Assembly: GCA_015059715.1 (NCBI GenBank)
Contig: SUZV01000001.1
Span: 1 to 64,000, forward strand
Direction of reading: 5' to 3'
Length of the DNA: 64,000 nt
From: Rikenellaceae bacterium
Lineage (GTDB): Bacteria; Bacteroidota; Bacteroidia; Bacteroidales; Rikenellaceae
In this document: one piece after another, positions 42,467 through 52,525 of the stretch
Layout: every line of letters starts with the position of its first letter
Position numbering within the stretch: the stretch's first letter is position 1
Position numbers and translations under genes: made by a program
The notes under the pieces: model-generated
What the model was told of the DNA's origin: nothing
Database searches by the model: none
The model's input: only the letters and a program-made list of their open reading frames with translations

Positions 42467-44503
42467 ATGAGAAAACTTTTTGTCATATTTACACTATTAC
42501 TATTTTCCGTAGGTTTTGCCTTTGGCCAAGCGAAGTGTGTGCAGCTCAAATTCAATAGATATATTGGTATTGGACGTGAACAGAGCATCATCCTCGACTG
42601 GAGCGATGGCACACTACAATGGTCGGCATATCACGACCACAAGGAGGTCGTTGCACCCTCACGCCTTGCTATGGTAACCGACCGAGGTGTGTGGGGCGAG
42701 AATATCACCCAAGCGAGCATTCAACAACATACCGACTACATAAATTATAGCTGTACCGTTGTTGACTTTGGCGATTATAGCGTAGAACTTCGTGCATATC
42801 ACAATGGTGTTGCCTACCGTTTTATCTCAAACATTGATGGCGACTATAAAGTTATAGATGAGTTGGCGGAGTTCTCGTTCAGTGAGGATGATAAAGCATG
42901 GATTCCATATGTCAACTTCCGCCCCGATGCGACATCGGACTACGCAACGCAGTTTGAGACTTCGTTCGAGAATACCTACACCTACACAGCCCTCAAGGAT
43001 ATAGACTGGCGACGCTTGATATTCGCGCCAATAGTTGTTGAACGCAACGACTTAAAATTATGGATATCAGAGTCTAATCTCGAAGATTATCCAGGCATGT
43101 TCCTATCAAATAGAGATGGCGATGGCATCCTCGACACCGAGTTTGCACCACGCCCCAAGGAGGTGGAGCAGGGCGGTCACAACATGTTGCAGGGCATGGT
43201 AAAGTCGCGCCACGACTATATCGCCGATTGCCACGGCTCTCGCACCTTCCCTTGGCGAGTTGTAGCTATGGGCAAGGAGGACAGAGATTTGATAAGTAAC
43301 GCCCTCGTGTGGGAGCTTGCCGACGAGTGCCGCTTGGAGGATACCTCGTGGATTAAGCCTGGCAAGGTAGCCTGGGAGTGGTGGAACGACTGGGGCTTGG
43401 AGGGCGTAGACTTCACACCTGGCATCAACAATGAGACATATAAATATTATATAGATTTCGCATCACGCTACGGCATCGAGTACGTTATTCTTGACGAAGG
43501 TTGGGCGGTAAATCTCACTGCCGACCTTATGCAAGTTGTGCCCGAAATAGATATTAAGGAGTTGGTTGACTACGCTGCCGAGCGCAATGTTGGCATTATA
43601 CTTTGGGCGGGCTACTGGGCACTAAACAGAGATATTGAGGGCTTATGTAAGCACTACTCCGAGATGGGCGTTAAGGGCTGGAAGGTTGACTTCCTCGACC
43701 GCGACGACCAGGAGATGGTGGAGTTTGTCTACGACCTTGCCGAAGTAGCAGCGAAATACCATATGCTCGTTGATTATCACGGTGTTTACAAACCCACAGG
43801 ACTAAACAGAACCTACCCCAACGCCATCAACTTTGAAGGTGTACACGGCCTTGAGACGATGAAGTGGCTCGGTGCGGAGCACGACCAGATAACTTACGAC
43901 GTTACGCTCCCATTTATTCGTGGTGCAGCAGGTCCCATGGACTATACGCCAGGAGCTATGCGCAATGCCGCAAAGGGTCACTACTACCCCGACTACTCAC
44001 GTCCCATGAGCCAGGGCACACGCTGCCACCAGCTTGCGATGTATATCGCCTACTATTCACCACTAACGATGCTCTGCGACTCGCCCACAAACTACGAGAA
44101 GGAGCCCGAGTTCACCAAGTTCCTCGCCGAGATACCCACCAAATGGAACCTTGGCAAGCAATTCTCGAAGGAGAGCAAGATAGGTGAATATGTGCAGGTT
44201 ATGGCAGATAATCACATCGACACCGACGAGGCAAGTCGCGAGTGGTATATCGCAGGTCTTAATGGCCATAAGGCACGCAAAGCAACCATTCAACTGTCAC
44301 CCGAGTATAGGGTCAAAAGCGTTGAAGTCTATGTAGATGGCGACAATGCAAAGCGTGATGGCTCAGACTACAAGCGCTACACCATTTCCGAAGAGGAGTA
44401 CAACAAAAATAAGGGCGTTATAAAGGTTAAGATGGCCCCCGGAGGTGGCTTTGTGATAAGACTTACAGGACACTTCATCCCCCATGGCTCGATAAAACAC
44501 TAA
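42467..44503 (+). CDS. Glycoside hydrolase family 97 (alpha-glucosidase/alpha-galactosidase)
   Basis: 678 aa with a cleavable signal (LLLFSVGFAFGQ). The GH97 N-terminal beta-sandwich covers about residues 20-290, the catalytic TIM barrel about 290-560 and a C-terminal beta domain the rest. Barrel motifs are KVAWEWWNDWGL, YVILDEGWA, GWKVDFLDRDDQ with Asp near 407, and INFEGVHGLE. An Asp at the KVDF position is what retaining, galactosidase-type GH97 enzymes carry, whereas inverting SusB-type enzymes lack it; retaining action is therefore inferred. It is followed 4 bp later by a GH92 gene. Confidence 0.9.
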   Translation: MRKLFVIFTLLLFSVGFAFGQAKCVQLKFNRYIGIGREQSIILDWSDGTLQWSAYHDHKEVVAPSRLAMVTDRGVWGENITQASIQQHTDYINYSCTVVDFGDYSVELRAYHNGVAYRFISNIDGDYKVIDELAEFSFSEDDKAWIPYVNFRPDATSDYATQFETSFENTYTYTALKDIDWRRLIFAPIVVERNDLKLWISESNLEDYPGMFLSNRDGDGILDTEFAPRPKEVEQGGHNMLQGMVKSRHDYIADCHGSRTFPWRVVAMGKEDRDLISNALVWELADECRLEDTSWIKPGKVAWEWWNDWGLEGVDFTPGINNETYKYYIDFASRYGIEYVILDEGWAVNLTADLMQVVPEIDIKELVDYAAERNVGIILWAGYWALNRDIEGLCKHYSEMGVKGWKVDFLDRDDQEMVEFVYDLAEVAAKYHMLVDYHGVYKPTGLNRTYPNAINFEGVHGLETMKWLGAEHDQITYDVTLPFIRGAAGPMDYTPGAMRNAAKGHYYPDYSRPMSQGTRCHQLAMYIAYYSPLTMLCDSPTNYEKEPEFTKFLAEIPTKWNLGKQFSKESKIGEYVQVMADNHIDTDEASREWYIAGLNGHKARKATIQLSPEYRVKSVEVYVDGDNAKRDGSDYKRYTISEEEYNKNKGVIKVKMAPGGGFVIRLTGHFIPHGSIKH

Positions 44504-44507
44504 GCAG

Positions 44508-46754
44508 ATGATGAAACTACGACTTACGATAATAGCACTTCTTACACTCTGCGCTACACTCTCGGCACAGGAGGCTGACTATACAAAATATGTCGACCCA
44601 TTTATCGGTACGGCCGACTACTCAGCAACGCACCCAGGTGCCGTCGTGCCACACGGTATGATGGCCGCAGTGCCATTCAACGTCACAGGCTCGGAGCTTA
44701 ACCGCTACGACAAGGATAACCGCTGGTGGTCAACGCCCTACGATGTGCGTAATAAATATAGTGTAGGCTTTGCTCACGGAGCACTTAGTGGCGTGGGCTG
44801 CCCCGAGATGGGTGCTATTATCACTATGGCGACGGTTGGAGATGTTATGCCCGACTGCCGCGAGCACGGCTCGACATATAGCGACGAGGTGGCCATGCCT
44901 GGATACTACGCCACCACCTACGACAACTACGCCATACGCGCCGAGGCTACGGCCACCGAGCGCGCCTCGGTAGAGCGATATACCTTCCGCGAGGGTGGCA
45001 GGGCCAACATCCTTGTAAACTTGGGCACAGCTCTCTCGAATGAGTCGGGAGCCATGCTACGCCGCGTGAGCGACACCGAGGTTGAGGGCATACGTCTTTT
45101 AGGCACCTTCTGCTACACCAATCAGGCCGTATTTCCTGTCTACTTCGTAGCTCGCATATCGCACAAGGCCGAGGCTACAGGCTACTGGAAGCTACAGCCC
45201 GAGATGACGGGCATCGAGGCGCAGTGGTCGGGCGATAGTGGCCAATATAAGCTATATAGGAGCTACTCGCGCGAGATGATGGGCAATGACATAGGCTTCT
45301 ACTTCTCGTTGGGCGACATAGCTCCAAATAGCGAGGTGGAGGTCAAGGTGGGCATCTCGTATGTATCTATCGAGAATGCACGTCGCAACCTCGATGCCGA
45401 GGTGGGTAGTAAAGGCTTCGACGAGGTGCGTAGCGAGGCCCACGACAAGTGGAACAAGAGCCTCGGTCGCATCCGCGTAGAGGGTGGCTCGGAGGATGAC
45501 CGCACGATATTCTACACCGCGCTATACCATGCACTCCTCCACCCCAACCTGCTTAGTGATGTCAATGGCGAGTACCCCACGATGGAGAGCGCGAAGATAG
45601 GTGTAGCTGCCGATTATGAGCGTTATACGGTATTCTCGTTGTGGGATACCTACCGCAACGTACACCAACTACTCACCCTCTGCTACCCCGAGGTGCAGAG
45701 CGATATGGTTCGCTCGATGGTCGAGATGTCAAAGGAGAGTGGCTGGCTACCACGCTGGGAGCTCTACGGCCGCGAGACATTCACTATGGAGGGCGACCCG
45801 GCGATACCTGTCATCGTGGATAGCTACCTCAAGGGGTTGCGCGACTTCGATGTCGAGGCCGCCTACGAGGCTATGCTGCGCTCGGCAACAACCGAGGGTA
45901 GGCACAACGCCCTGCGCCCCGACATAGACCCATATATCGAGCACGGCTACATCCCTGTGGGGCTCTTTGCACAGGATATGTCGGGCGACAACTCCGTCTC
46001 GCACGCCTTGGAGTACTACGTTGCCGACAACGCCCTGGCGAGCTTCGCACGAGCATTAGGCGACAAGGCTACAGCCAAAGAGATGGAGCGTCGTGCCTCG
46101 GGATGGCGTAACTACTACTCACCCACAGACGGTGCGATGCGCCCTATAGGTCCAGATGGTAGATTTATCGCCGAATTTGACCCCTCGGCAGGTGCTAACT
46201 TCTCCAATACGATAGGTTTTCACGAGGGCAGCTCGTGGAACTACACCTTCTTCGTGCCCCACGATATCGAGGGCCTTATCAAGGCTATGGGTGGCGAGAA
46301 GAGCTTTGTAGAGCGTCTACAGAGGGTCTTCGAGAGTGGCCACTACGACCCCACCAACGAGCCAGACATCGCCTACCCCTACCTCTTCAGCCGCGTAAAG
46401 GGCTATGAGCATCTTACGCAGGAGTATGTTAAGCGTCTGCTCGACGAGAACTACACCACCGCGCCCGATGGCCTACCAGGAAATGACGATACAGGCACTA
46501 TGTCGGCGTGGGCCGTATTCTCTATGATTGGTCTCTATCCCGACTGCCCAGGCGAGCCATACTACACCATCACCACGCCACGCTTCGAGCGCGTGGAGCT
46601 CGACACGATGCATGGCACTATCATTATCAGCAACCACGATGACAATGCCCATAAAATCGACAATATGCGCCTCGGGGGCAAGCGACTTACGAAGTATCGT
46701 ATATCGCACGACGAACTTATCCAGGGAGGTCGATTGGATATCAATGCTGAGTAA
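44508..46754 (+). CDS. Glycoside hydrolase family 92 (alpha-mannosidase), divergent
   Basis: 748 aa, secreted (signal ending TLCATLSAQ). The GH92 start is clear: YTKYVDPFIGTADYSATHPGAVVPHGMMAAVPFN. The catalytic region reads HEGSSWNYTFFVPHD near 573 and GLPGNDDTGTMSAWAVFSMIGLYPDCPGEPYY near 659, which holds the acid and the Asp pair. The acid loop has HEGSSWNYTF where most members, including the neighbour, have CEGNAWQYTW, so specificity may differ from ordinary exo-mannosidases. It is in one operon with GH97 and the second GH92. Confidence 0.9.
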   Translation: MMKLRLTIIALLTLCATLSAQEADYTKYVDPFIGTADYSATHPGAVVPHGMMAAVPFNVTGSELNRYDKDNRWWSTPYDVRNKYSVGFAHGALSGVGCPEMGAIITMATVGDVMPDCREHGSTYSDEVAMPGYYATTYDNYAIRAEATATERASVERYTFREGGRANILVNLGTALSNESGAMLRRVSDTEVEGIRLLGTFCYTNQAVFPVYFVARISHKAEATGYWKLQPEMTGIEAQWSGDSGQYKLYRSYSREMMGNDIGFYFSLGDIAPNSEVEVKVGISYVSIENARRNLDAEVGSKGFDEVRSEAHDKWNKSLGRIRVEGGSEDDRTIFYTALYHALLHPNLLSDVNGEYPTMESAKIGVAADYERYTVFSLWDTYRNVHQLLTLCYPEVQSDMVRSMVEMSKESGWLPRWELYGRETFTMEGDPAIPVIVDSYLKGLRDFDVEAAYEAMLRSATTEGRHNALRPDIDPYIEHGYIPVGLFAQDMSGDNSVSHALEYYVADNALASFARALGDKATAKEMERRASGWRNYYSPTDGAMRPIGPDGRFIAEFDPSAGANFSNTIGFHEGSSWNYTFFVPHDIEGLIKAMGGEKSFVERLQRVFESGHYDPTNEPDIAYPYLFSRVKGYEHLTQEYVKRLLDENYTTAPDGLPGNDDTGTMSAWAVFSMIGLYPDCPGEPYYTITTPRFERVELDTMHGTIIISNHDDNAHKIDNMRLGGKRLTKYRISHDELIQGGRLDINAE

Positions 46755-46839
46755 TAAGAGATTTGAGGACTTGGATAAGACTACTCGTTTATTGTTAAAT
46801 TATTATCGTGTGAACACAAACTAATTAAATAAATTTAAA

Positions 46840-49029
46840 ATGAAGAAGTTATTTACTATTATTACGATTGCGGCAATGCTTATGGGTTGCACAGCGGGGA
46901 CTCCTGTAGAGAGAGCTACGGACTACACCGCCAAGGTTAACCCTAAGATTGGCTCGGGTGGCCATGGCCACGTATTTGTGGGCGCAAACGTGCCCTTCGG
47001 CATGACACAGGTAGGCCCTACCAGCATCTCGCAGGAGTGGGACTGGTGCTCGGGATATCACGACTCGGAGAGTAGCGTTATAGGCTTTTCGCACACCCAC
47101 CTCTCGGGCACAGGCTGTGGCGACCTCTTCGACGTAACGCTTATGCCCGTTATCGGCGAGGTAGAGTATGGTCGTGGCCGTCTTGGTGACTACTCTACAG
47201 GCTTCTGGTCCGAGGCAGACCGCTCGAAAGAGGTGGTACGCCCAGGCTACTACTCTGTACCCTTGACACGCTACAACATCACCGCCGAGATGACAGCTAC
47301 GGAGCGTGGTGGCCTTCACCGCTACACCTTCCCAGCCAGTGACGAGGCGGCCATCATCCTCGACCTTGTACACGGAGGTTGCTGGGACCGCCCCGAGGAG
47401 CTCTATGCCGAGGCTATAGGTAACAACCGCATCGAGGGTCGCCGCCACACCTACGGCTGGGCAAACCACCAGAAGGTATACTTCGTGATAGAGTTCTCGA
47501 AGCCTTTCGATAAGTTCGAGCCTATCGGCGAGGACAACTTCTACTACCGCCTACACTTTAAGACTACCGAGGGCGAGCAGATTGGCGTTAAGGTAGCACT
47601 CTCGTCTACAAGCATCGAGGGCGCACGCCTCAACTTCGACACCGAGGTGGCAAATGCCGAGTTTGACGCTACAGCCGAGCTGGCAGCCAAGAGGTGGAAC
47701 GATGAGATTTCAAAGATTCGCATCTATGGCGCAACAGAGGAGCAGGAGGAGATATTCTACACAGGTATGTACCACATGTACGTAGCCCCCTCGCTCTTCT
47801 CGGATGTCGATGGCACGTATCGCGGTGCCGACCAGCAGATACACCCTAACCCCGGCCACGACACCTACACCACCTTCTCGTTGTGGGATACCTACCGCGC
47901 CAAGCTGCCACTTATGACCATCACCCATCCAGAGCGTATGGATGACGTTATCAACACGATGATAAACCTCTGCGACGAGCAGGGCTTCCTGCCTATCTGG
48001 CACTTGTGGGGCTGGGATAATGGATGTATGGTCGGTTCTCCGGGCATCATCGCCGTATCGGATGCCGTAGCCAAGGGTATCGAGGGTATCGACCCAGAGC
48101 GCGCATGGAGAGCTCTCGAAACATCATATATGCACGATATGCGCGGTGGCAGGTACCGCAAGCAGTATGGCTATATGCCTCGCGACCTTCAGGCCGAGTC
48201 TATAGCTCACGACATGGAGTTTGCCATTGCCGATGCTGCGGCAGCCGAGGTGGCCAAGATGCTCGGCAAGGAGGAGGCCTTCGCCTATCTTGATAACCGC
48301 AGCCACTCGTGGCTCAACTACTTCGACTCGGAGAGCGGCTTTGTGCGTGGTAAGTCATCTACAGGCCAGTGGCGCGAAGACTTCAACCCTTATAACGCCT
48401 CGCGCATCGCCAACGAGTACTGCGAGGGTAATGCATGGCAGTATACATGGCTTGTGCCTCAGGACCTCGACCTACTGGTTGAGTGCTTCGGCAGCGTAGA
48501 GAATACCATCGAGAGGCTCGATGGCCTCTTTACTGCCGACTCGAAGATGGAGGGCGAGGATGTAACACCCGATATCTCGGGACTTATCGGCCAGTACGTT
48601 CACGGCAACGAGCCAAGCCACCACATCATCTACTTCTACACGATGCTCGGCCAGCCTTGGAAGGCTGCGGACCGCCTCTACGAGGTGTGCGACACGATGT
48701 ACTCTACGGAGGTTGACGGTCTGTCGGGCAACGAGGATGTGGGACAGATGTCGGCATGGTACATTATGACCACGCTTGGCTTCTACCCCGTAGAGCCAGC
48801 CTCGGGCCGCTACGTTATCGGTGTTCCTATGGTTGACAAGGCCGAGATAGATGTCGAGGGTGGCGTGTTTACCATCCTGCGCGAGGGCTATAGCAACGAG
48901 AACCGCTACATTCAGCGAGTTAAGCTCAACGGCAAGACTCTGGAGCGCAACTACCTTACGCACGAGGAGATTGTCGCAGGTGGCGAGCTTGTCTTCACTA
49001 TGGGCAGCGAGAAGAGTTGCTGGTATTAG
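46840..49029 (+). CDS. Glycoside hydrolase family 92 alpha-mannosidase, lipoprotein
   Basis: 729 aa. Lipobox MLMGC puts it on the membrane surface. It has the canonical GH92 sites: VNPKIGSGGHGHVFVGANVPFGMTQVGP at the start, YCEGNAWQYTWLVPQD near 528 with the general acid Glu, and GLSGNEDVGQMSAWYIMTTLGFYPV near 629 with the catalytic base Asp. It probably trims alpha-mannosyl residues from host or yeast glycans with calcium. No SusC/SusD pair is nearby. The stop codon abuts the repeat at 49028. Confidence 0.93.
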   Translation: MKKLFTIITIAAMLMGCTAGTPVERATDYTAKVNPKIGSGGHGHVFVGANVPFGMTQVGPTSISQEWDWCSGYHDSESSVIGFSHTHLSGTGCGDLFDVTLMPVIGEVEYGRGRLGDYSTGFWSEADRSKEVVRPGYYSVPLTRYNITAEMTATERGGLHRYTFPASDEAAIILDLVHGGCWDRPEELYAEAIGNNRIEGRRHTYGWANHQKVYFVIEFSKPFDKFEPIGEDNFYYRLHFKTTEGEQIGVKVALSSTSIEGARLNFDTEVANAEFDATAELAAKRWNDEISKIRIYGATEEQEEIFYTGMYHMYVAPSLFSDVDGTYRGADQQIHPNPGHDTYTTFSLWDTYRAKLPLMTITHPERMDDVINTMINLCDEQGFLPIWHLWGWDNGCMVGSPGIIAVSDAVAKGIEGIDPERAWRALETSYMHDMRGGRYRKQYGYMPRDLQAESIAHDMEFAIADAAAAEVAKMLGKEEAFAYLDNRSHSWLNYFDSESGFVRGKSSTGQWREDFNPYNASRIANEYCEGNAWQYTWLVPQDLDLLVECFGSVENTIERLDGLFTADSKMEGEDVTPDISGLIGQYVHGNEPSHHIIYFYTMLGQPWKAADRLYEVCDTMYSTEVDGLSGNEDVGQMSAWYIMTTLGFYPVEPASGRYVIGVPMVDKAEIDVEGGVFTILREGYSNENRYIQRVKLNGKTLERNYLTHEEIVAGGELVFTMGSEKSCWY

Positions 49030-49092
49030 AAGCCGAAACTATCTTTTGCAGCAACTGACAAACTCTTTCAATAAAATTCAAACAGCTTCTTA
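49028..49092. repeat. Short version of the AGAAGC...GCTTCT element
   Basis: Begins AGAAGC (49028) and ends ATTCAAACAGCTTCT (49076-49090), followed by TAGTAT as at 39133. The inside, GCAGCAACTGACAAACTCTT, resembles the last 60 bp of the 38941-39132 element. Its first AG is part of the GH92 stop codon. Confidence 0.6.
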
Positions 49093-49101
49093 GTATTATC
49101 G

Positions 49102-49144
49102 CCCAACACGTAACACACTACCACACAACGTGTTGCGTGTTGGG
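49102..49144 (+). terminator. Stem-loop after the GH92 gene
   Basis: CCCAACACG (49102-49110) / CGTGTTGGG (49136-49144), extended inward by AACAC/GTGTT across a one-base mismatch, followed by an A/T tract. Confidence 0.55.
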
Positions 49145-49165
49145 AAATAAAATATTTGAAAAATA

Positions 49166-49197
49166 TTGCACTTTTCGAGCTAAAGTTTGTACATTTG
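49166..49197 (+). promoter_or_regulatory. Promoter of the YitT-family gene
   Basis: TTG at 49166-49168, 21-bp spacer, TACATTTG at 49190-49197. The leader is about 63 nt. Confidence 0.6.
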
Positions 49198-49267
49198 CGC
49201 CGCAAAATTGGATTTTACATAAATGTAAATAGAACAAAAGCTCAACTTAATTAATTTTTGAATTGAT

Positions 49268-50239
49268 ATGGGTGTAAAAATCTCTTCTCGTTCGATTCTT
49301 ATCGGCATCAAGGAGTATATCTTGATGACCTTCGGTATGTTCTGCTACGCCTTTGGCTGGTTGCAGTGCGTTCTTCCCGCAGGAGGTATGGGTGGTGGCG
49401 CAGCAGGTTTGGCTACGCTTATCAATGCTGTTATCCCTGCCAACATCGCCTCGTTCCTCACTATCGGTACGTTGGTATTCATCATCAACGTTATTCTGCT
49501 CGCCCTCGGCGTTATGATTGTGGGTTGGAAGTTCGGTATCAAGACCCTGTTCTGCATCCTTATGATGTCGGTGATGTTCAACATCGTTGAGTCAGACTAC
49601 TTCCCTCAGGGCATCATGGTTAGAATGTTCGAGGAGGTTGCGGCTGGCGACCTGCTCCTTGTATGTATGGGTGCAGCATCGTGTGGCGTGGGTATCGCTG
49701 TATCATTTATGCAGGGCGGCTCAACAGGTGGTACCGATATCGTAGCGATGATTATCAATAAGTTCCGCACCGTAAGCTACGGCAAGGTACTGCTCGGCAC
49801 CGACTGCGGTATCCTTATCTCGTCACTCTTCCTCACCACTACGGTAAGCTATGGTGGCGTAGATACCGTCATCGAGCCACTCTCTGCGGCAGCCTTTGCA
49901 CGTATGGTCTACGGTTTTATAATGATTGCCGTTATCGGCTACACTGTCGACCTCGTACAGTCGGGTAACCAGCAGTCGAACCAGATACTCATCTTCTGCA
50001 AGGATTATGAGTCTATGGCCGAGATGATAAATACCAAGGCACATCGTGGTGCTACGCTCATCGACGCTATGGGTTGGTACACCAAGACACAATCTAAGGC
50101 CGTTATGGTGGTATGCCGCAAGCGCGACACCTCGACAATCCTTAAGCTCGTTAAGGAGGAGGACCCTAACGCCTTCCTCACCGTAGGCTCTGTTATGGGT
50201 GTCTATGGCCAGGGCTTCGATGCCCTCAACAAGGCCTAA
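49268..50239 (+). CDS. YitT-family membrane protein with DUF2179 domain
   Basis: 323 aa. Five or six hydrophobic segments cover about residues 14-225, with the YitT signature LPAGGMGGGAAGLATLI and MQGGSTGGTDIVAMIINKF. The soluble C-terminal DUF2179 part is at about 235-320 (QILIFCKDYESMAEMI, HRGATLIDAMGWYTKTQSKAVMVVCRKRD). The function of the family is not established; a transporter role is supposed. It stands 33 bp ahead of priA. Confidence 0.85.
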   Translation: MGVKISSRSILIGIKEYILMTFGMFCYAFGWLQCVLPAGGMGGGAAGLATLINAVIPANIASFLTIGTLVFIINVILLALGVMIVGWKFGIKTLFCILMMSVMFNIVESDYFPQGIMVRMFEEVAAGDLLLVCMGAASCGVGIAVSFMQGGSTGGTDIVAMIINKFRTVSYGKVLLGTDCGILISSLFLTTTVSYGGVDTVIEPLSAAAFARMVYGFIMIAVIGYTVDLVQSGNQQSNQILIFCKDYESMAEMINTKAHRGATLIDAMGWYTKTQSKAVMVVCRKRDTSTILKLVKEEDPNAFLTVGSVMGVYGQGFDALNKA

Positions 50240-50272
50240 TAGCTCATTAGGCTAAGATATACTGCTGCTGCT

Positions 50273-52525
50273 ATGCTATATGCCCAGGTAGTCCTACCAT
50301 TAGCGCAGCCACCCTACACATTCTCGCTCGACGAGGGGTTGGCTGTAAGAGTAGGCGATGCTGTGGTCGTACAGTTTGGCAGCAGCCGTTATTATACGGG
50401 TATAGTGTGGAGCATCTCGGATGAAAGACCCACCTTCGCACACCTTAAGCCCATCCTACGACGGCTCTACTCTAAGCCACTCATCACAGCCACAATGCAG
50501 CGACTATGGGAGTGGATGGCCGACTACTACATCTGCTCGTTAGGCGAGGTTATGCGCGTTGCGCTGCCCTCGCTGGCCAAGCCGTCAGCTACATCGCTTG
50601 AGGAGCTTGAGGAGCGTAGCATAGCACCACCTACGGAGCGTTACCTCCGTCTGGACAGCTCATTGCAGACGGAGAAGGCCTTAGCCGAGTACCACGCAAA
50701 ACACTCGCGCCGCGCACCGCGCCGCTGCGATACACTCGACAAGATTGGGGCTGTGGCCATAGCTCGCGGAGCTCTTGATAGCTGGGTACCCCGTCGCCTC
50801 ATAGATGCCGAGAGCGAGCATATCGCCGCGCTCGAAAAACAAGGACTCATAAGCTGCGAGCACCGCCCTACCGAACCTATACGCACCACTCAGGACCTGC
50901 TGCTGCCTACCCTCTCCGAGGCTCAGGGGCGCGCCTTGGAGCTTATACACGCCGCACACAACGACAACCGCGTCGCCCTGCTACATGGCGTGACAGGCTC
51001 GGGAAAGACCGAGATATACATACACCTCATTGCCGAGACCTTAGCAGCGGGACGCGATGTTATGATGCTCGTGCCCGAGATAGTCATCACCTCACAGCTC
51101 ATCGAGCGTCTTGAGCGCATATTCGAGGGTCGCACCACCACCTATCACTCACGCCTTACGGCCCTGCGTCGTGGCGAAACGTTCCTGCGCCTAAGCACCT
51201 CAACAGGGGGTGAACTTATCGTTGGCGTGCGCTCGACAATCTTCCTGCCGACACACAACTTAGGCCTTATAATCGTCGACGAGGAGCACGATGCCAACTA
51301 TAAGCAGAGCGATATGTCGCCACGCTATAACGCGCGTGATACGGCCGTATATATGGCCCACAGCAACAATGCCAATGTGGTGTTGGGCAGTGCCACGCCA
51401 TCGCTGGAGAGCTATATGAATGCCCTGACGGGTAAGTATGCCTATATCGCGCTGAGCGAGCGTTGGGGCGAGGGTGTACTCCCCGAGATTGTGGTATCTG
51501 ACACTATACGCGCGGTAAAACGTGGCGAGCGCAAGGCACACTTCAACCTCGAACTACTACGCTTCATCACGCGCTCGTTGGAGTGCGGCGACCAGGCTAT
51601 ACTCTTCCAAAATAGACGCGGATACTCGCCCTATGTGCAGTGCCGCACGTGTGGCTTCTCGCCACGCTGCCCACGCTGCAACGTCACCCTGACAAAACAT
51701 AAAGCCTCGGCACGCATGGAGTGCCACTACTGCGGCTATAGCGAGGCGGTAACTACGGTATGCCCAAACTGCGAGACTCAGGATATGTCACTTATGGGCT
51801 TTGGCACCGAGAAGGTCGTAGAGGAGATTTCGCGCCTATATCCTCAAGCACGTGTCGAGCGTCTTGATGGCGACACCTCGACCTCGGAGAGTGCCTTTAA
51901 ACGCATCGTGAGCCGCTTTGAGGCACACGAAACCGACATCTTGGTAGGCACACAGATAATCACTAAGGGCTTCGACTTCAAGGGTGTCAGCACCGTAGGT
52001 ATCCTCAATGCCGATAATCTACTCTCGCTACCCGACTTTCGAGCCTCGGAGCGCGCCTTTCAGCTTATGATGCAGGTTGCAGGTCGCGCTGGCAGACACA
52101 ACAATCGCGGGCGTGTGGTAATACAGACCTCGCAGCCCAAACACCCGATTATTCGTTATGTCGCCACGGCCGACTACCGCGCTATGGCACTTGCGGAGCT
52201 GGAGGAGCGCAGAGCCTTTGGTTATCCCCCCTACTCGCGCCTTGTGCGCCTGCTGCTGCGCCACACGGAGTATGAGCTTCTGCGCCGCGCGGCACACTAC
52301 ACTGCCGAGCTACTACGTGCTAAGTTCTCGGATGGGGTGATGGGTCCTGTGGCCTCGGCCCTTGAGATGCTTCGCGGCGAGTACCGCGCCGAGATACTCA
52401 TAAAGGTAGATAGGGGCAACTCTATGAGCCGCGCACGCCAACATATACGCAGCGTCATAGCCGATGTGGCGAAGGTTAAGGATATAAAAGCTGTACGTAT
52501 AGATGTCGATGTCGATGCTCAGTGA
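50273..52525 (+). CDS. priA: Primosomal protein N' (PriA helicase)
   Basis: 750 aa. The N-terminal DNA-binding domain (YAQVVLPLAQPPYTFSL) is followed by the helicase core: Walker A GVTGSGKTEIY at about 239, DEEHD, and GSATPSLESY. The zinc region is CRTCGFSPRCPRCNVTL, then CHYCGY and CPNC, and the second lobe has GTQIITKGFDF and QVAGRAGR. PriA restarts stalled replication forks. It overlaps the next gene by 23 bp. Confidence 0.96.
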   Translation: MLYAQVVLPLAQPPYTFSLDEGLAVRVGDAVVVQFGSSRYYTGIVWSISDERPTFAHLKPILRRLYSKPLITATMQRLWEWMADYYICSLGEVMRVALPSLAKPSATSLEELEERSIAPPTERYLRLDSSLQTEKALAEYHAKHSRRAPRRCDTLDKIGAVAIARGALDSWVPRRLIDAESEHIAALEKQGLISCEHRPTEPIRTTQDLLLPTLSEAQGRALELIHAAHNDNRVALLHGVTGSGKTEIYIHLIAETLAAGRDVMMLVPEIVITSQLIERLERIFEGRTTTYHSRLTALRRGETFLRLSTSTGGELIVGVRSTIFLPTHNLGLIIVDEEHDANYKQSDMSPRYNARDTAVYMAHSNNANVVLGSATPSLESYMNALTGKYAYIALSERWGEGVLPEIVVSDTIRAVKRGERKAHFNLELLRFITRSLECGDQAILFQNRRGYSPYVQCRTCGFSPRCPRCNVTLTKHKASARMECHYCGYSEAVTTVCPNCETQDMSLMGFGTEKVVEEISRLYPQARVERLDGDTSTSESAFKRIVSRFEAHETDILVGTQIITKGFDFKGVSTVGILNADNLLSLPDFRASERAFQLMMQVAGRAGRHNNRGRVVIQTSQPKHPIIRYVATADYRAMALAELEERRAFGYPPYSRLVRLLLRHTEYELLRRAAHYTAELLRAKFSDGVMGPVASALEMLRGEYRAEILIKVDRGNSMSRARQHIRSVIADVAKVKDIKAVRIDVDVDAQ

